A stretch of 64,000 nucleotides of DNA from Phaeosaccion multiseriatum. Lineage: Eukaryota; Ochrophyta, other classes. Below are positions 61,534 through 64,000 of this stretch, one piece after another. Each line of letters opens with the position of its first letter. The first letter of the stretch is position 1. The position numbers and the translations under genes are program-made. A model generated the notes under the pieces. The model saw only the letters and a list, made by a program, of their open reading frames with translations. It was not told the DNA's origin and searched no databases. The stretch lies in the NCBI GenBank assembly GCA_965112735.1, contig OZ218955.1:1922001-1986000 (forward strand), given 5' to 3'.

Positions 61534-64000
61534 ATGAAGCTACTTGTGTGCGCAGCGGGTGCTGCCATGCTTTTGTCTGCAGCGGAGGCCTTCGTTCCGG
61601 CAGTGCTACCGCCAGGATCCAGCTTTCGAACGGGCGTCGTGGCGGTGCCACAAGCTTCCGCACCGATCGCTACAACAGCAGGGACAGCAGCCACAAGTAG
61701 AAGAAGTTGCAGTAGGACAAGGTGAGGGATATATGCAAGAGAAGAGCCAAGTGGAGCTCTTAGTGAGGACAGAAGAATGCCCCACCTCCCACCTTGGTGC
61801 TCGTCTGGGATTCAAGGATGCGCTTGCGTGCTTCGTCCCTTCATCCATCCATCATCATCATCATCATCATCATCCTCCTCCTCCTCCTCCTCCTCCTCCT
61901 CCTCCTCCTCTTCCTCCTCCTCCTCCTCCTCCTCCTCCTCCTCCTCCCCCTCCTCCTCCTCCTCCTCCTCCTCCTCCTCCTCCTCCTCCTCCTTGATCCT
62001 GCCCCAACCTCCTGCATTCCCCCCTCCTTTGTGCTATCCCATTGTGCTGCCGCAGCTTGGCGATGGGGGTAACCAAGGAGGGGCCGGGATTCGAGGCTTT
62101 AGATGGGGAGGCAGTGAGGGTAGGCATCATCAAGACGCGATGGAACCCCGAGATCATCGGCGGACTTAGTGAAGGAGTCAAGGAGGCACTCAAGAAGTGC
62201 AACGTCACGGTGAGGAGAGGCATATTACCACTGCACCTGCTTCGTGACTGGCGTGCGAATCCTTAAAAGACCGTCCACGTCTTTCTCAGGCTTGACTCCT
62301 CCCTGTCTCCCTCTCCCCCATCCGCTCGTCGTCCCTGCCCTCTTCTCTCTCTCTCTCTCTCTCTCTCGCCCCACAGGAGGCCAACATCTTCGAGACTGAG
62401 GTGCCGGGAGCCTTCGAGCTTCCCCTCGCCGCAAAGTTCCTCGCCGCCTCCAACCGCGTGGACACCATCGTTTGTCTCGGCTGCCTCATCAAGGGCGACA
62501 CCATGCACTTTGAGGTCCGTGTGCTGGCTTGTCACACACATGCACGTACATACACACACTCACACACATTCACACACTCACACAACACACGAGAAGCTCT
62601 GTAGAGCACCATCTTTCCGATCAAGCGGAGTGATGGCAGCAGGCCCGCATTGACCCCTTGGCGCCTCTTTTCTCCATCTCTGCTCTCTCTGTCACCCCCT
62701 CTCTCTCTCCTTCTCTCTTGTCTTATCTGTCACCCTCTCTCTCACCCTCCGCAGTACATCGCGGATGCCGTGTCCAAGGGGTTGATGAATGTAGGCCTCA
62801 ACGCACAGGTGCCGGTGACCTTTGGGGTGCTCACCGTGCTGAATGAGCAACAAGCCAAGGATAGGTGAGAGAGAGAGAGAAAGAACAGAGAGAAGAGGAG
62901 AGAAGGGGGAGGAAGAGAGATTGGATGGGAAAATGGCGAAAGGAGGCAAGCACGACAATTCCGAGAGAAAAGAGTGGAGCTCCGCGTCCCTCCTTGTTGT
63001 GCAGACCTGTTCTCCGACTTTCTGGTTCCTTTACTTTCCTCACCCACACATATACGCACCTCCGTGTTTGTTGTGTACTTTCTTCTCGTTCTGCTCTCCT
63101 CTCCTCTCCTCGGCTCTCCCTCATTCTACTTGGCTCTCCTCTACCCTACTCTACCCTCCTCTACTCGACTCTACCGTCCTGTGCTCTACTCTACCCTACT
63201 CTACCACCCTACTGTACCCTCCTCTACCCTCTTCTCCTCTACTCGACCCTCCTCTGCTCTCCTCTACTCAACCCTCCACTGCTTTCCCCTACCCTCCTCT
63301 GCTCTACTCTACTCTGCTCTACTCTACCCTCCTCTGCTCTACTCTACCCTCCTCTACCCTCCTCTACCCTACTCTACCCTCCTCTACCCTTCTCTGCTCT
63401 ACTCTCCTCTCCTCTACCCTCCTCTCTACTCTACCCTCGTCTCTCCTCTACCCTCCTCTGCTTTCCTCTACCCTCCTCTGCTTTCCTCTACTCTCCTCTA
63501 CCCTACTCTACCCTCCTCTACCCTTCTCTGCTCTACTCTCCTCTCCTCTACCCTCCTCTCTCCTCTACCCTCCTCTGCTTTCCTCTACCCTCCTCTGCTT
63601 TCCTCTACTCTCCTCTACCCTACTCTACCCTCCTCTGCTCTTCTCCACCCTTCACTGCTTTCCCCTACCCTCCTCCGCTTTCCTCTACCCTCCTCTGCTT
63701 TCCTCTACCCTCCTCTGCTCTACTCTACCCTTCTCTGCTCTACTCTCCTCTCCTCTACCCTCCTCTCTCCTCTACCCTCCTCTGCTTTCCTCTACCCTCC
63801 CCTGCTTTACTCTTCCCTCCTCTGCTCTACTCTACCCTCCTCTGCTTTCCTCTACCCTCCTCTGCTCTCCTCTACCCTCCTCTGCTCTCCTCTACCCTCC
63901 TTCCTCTGTTCTCCTCTACCCTCCTCTGCTCTACTCTGCTCTACTCTGCTCCACTCTCCCTCGCGAATATCGCAGGTCGTCTGGAGATAACAACCACGGG
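61534..64000 (+). CDS. ribH: 6,7-dimethyl-8-ribityllumazine synthase, plastid-targeted (C-terminus beyond window)
   Basis: Exons 61534-61721, 62056-62209, 62377-62514, 62755-62864, 63976->64000; about 205 residues in the window. The enzyme condenses ribulose-derived dihydroxybutanone phosphate with the ribitylamino-pyrimidine in the penultimate step of riboflavin synthesis. The family marks are all present: [46 protein letters not shown] with the catalytic His, [20 protein letters not shown] and NEQQAKDR. The leader [19 protein letters not shown] then FVPAV is a signal peptide with Phe at +1, followed by a Ser/Thr/Ala/Arg-rich stretch, the classic bipartite stromal address in stramenopile-type algae. 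Introns carry CCT, CT, CA and CTCTACCCTC repeats. The gene is divergent from MYCBPAP-PGK. Only the last residues (expected short helix, GWEAAL-like) are missing. Confidence 0.95.
61874..61992. repeat. (CCT)n tract in ribH intron 1
   Basis: TCA then TCC trinucleotides, about 120 bp, upstream of the acceptor at 62055. Confidence 0.93.
63105..63960 (+). repeat. CTCTACCCTCCTCTGCTTTC minisatellite in last ribH intron
   Basis: About 850 bp of variants of CTCTACCCTCCTCTGCT(TTCCT/CTACT). Higher-order units of about 108 bp repeat (for example 63385-63490, 63500-63605 and 63720-63800 share long stretches). The strand is pyrimidine-only apart from A in CTACC and G in CTGCT. It runs up to the acceptor at 63975. 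Confidence 0.9.

Overview
The window is nuclear DNA from a photosynthetic eukaryote. Every recognisable gene is split by spliceosomal introns, and introns and spacers are packed with microsatellites (CCCT, CACT, GTGA, TCC/GGA, CA/GT, CCTT, CAA). Two N-termini (6,7-dimethyl-8-ribityllumazine synthase and a DUF2358-like protein) look like a signal peptide followed by a transit peptide with phenylalanine just after the predicted cleavage site. That is the plastid address of algae with a red secondary plastid. A third (CDC48) has a signal peptide but no aromatic residue there, which in that group points to the periplastidial compartment. A MYCBPAP-family ciliary gene implies a flagellated stage. 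I infer a stramenopile-like alga; the species cannot be named from sequence alone.

Layout. <1-9721 (-): 5' part, in the window, of a 20-exon membrane protein with a Cys-rich N-terminus and a reelin-like extracellular segment. 9949-11310 (+): intronless basic low-complexity protein. 11688-15015 (+): AhpD-like protein with microexons. 16053-19005 (-): very acidic unknown protein. 19280-20689 (+): MIF tautomerase, 114 aa. 22003-23538 (-): Gln/His-rich protein. 23896-24587 (+): TMEM230 family. 26775-29211 (-): DUF2358-like plastid protein. 29739-38578 (+): 16-exon CDC48 with an N-terminal extension. 39676-48206 (+): cyclic-nucleotide-binding plus RGS-like protein. 49324-61341 (-): 19-exon, about 2,135-residue MYCBPAP protein fused in frame to a degenerate phosphoglycerate kinase. 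61534->64000 (+): lumazine synthase, last exon cut by the window edge.

Many gene pairs are head to head with short spacers (about 190-530 bp), suggesting shared promoters. Exon joins were worked out by hand from GT-AG (three times GC-AG) sites, with reading phase checked across each junction. Phases agree throughout the reelin-like, AhpD-like, MIF, TMEM230, DUF2358-like, CDC48, MYCBPAP-PGK and lumazine synthase models. The 5' part and one internal boundary of the cNMP-RGS gene, and the 3' end of the acidic gene, are unresolved.

The most interesting points are the MYCBPAP/pseudo-PGK fusion, the CDC48 with a probable periplastidial address (SELMA-type translocation), three GC-AG introns, short dispersed repeats that have entered exons in both orientations, and microsatellites that start at 5' splice sites and carry duplicated exon edges.
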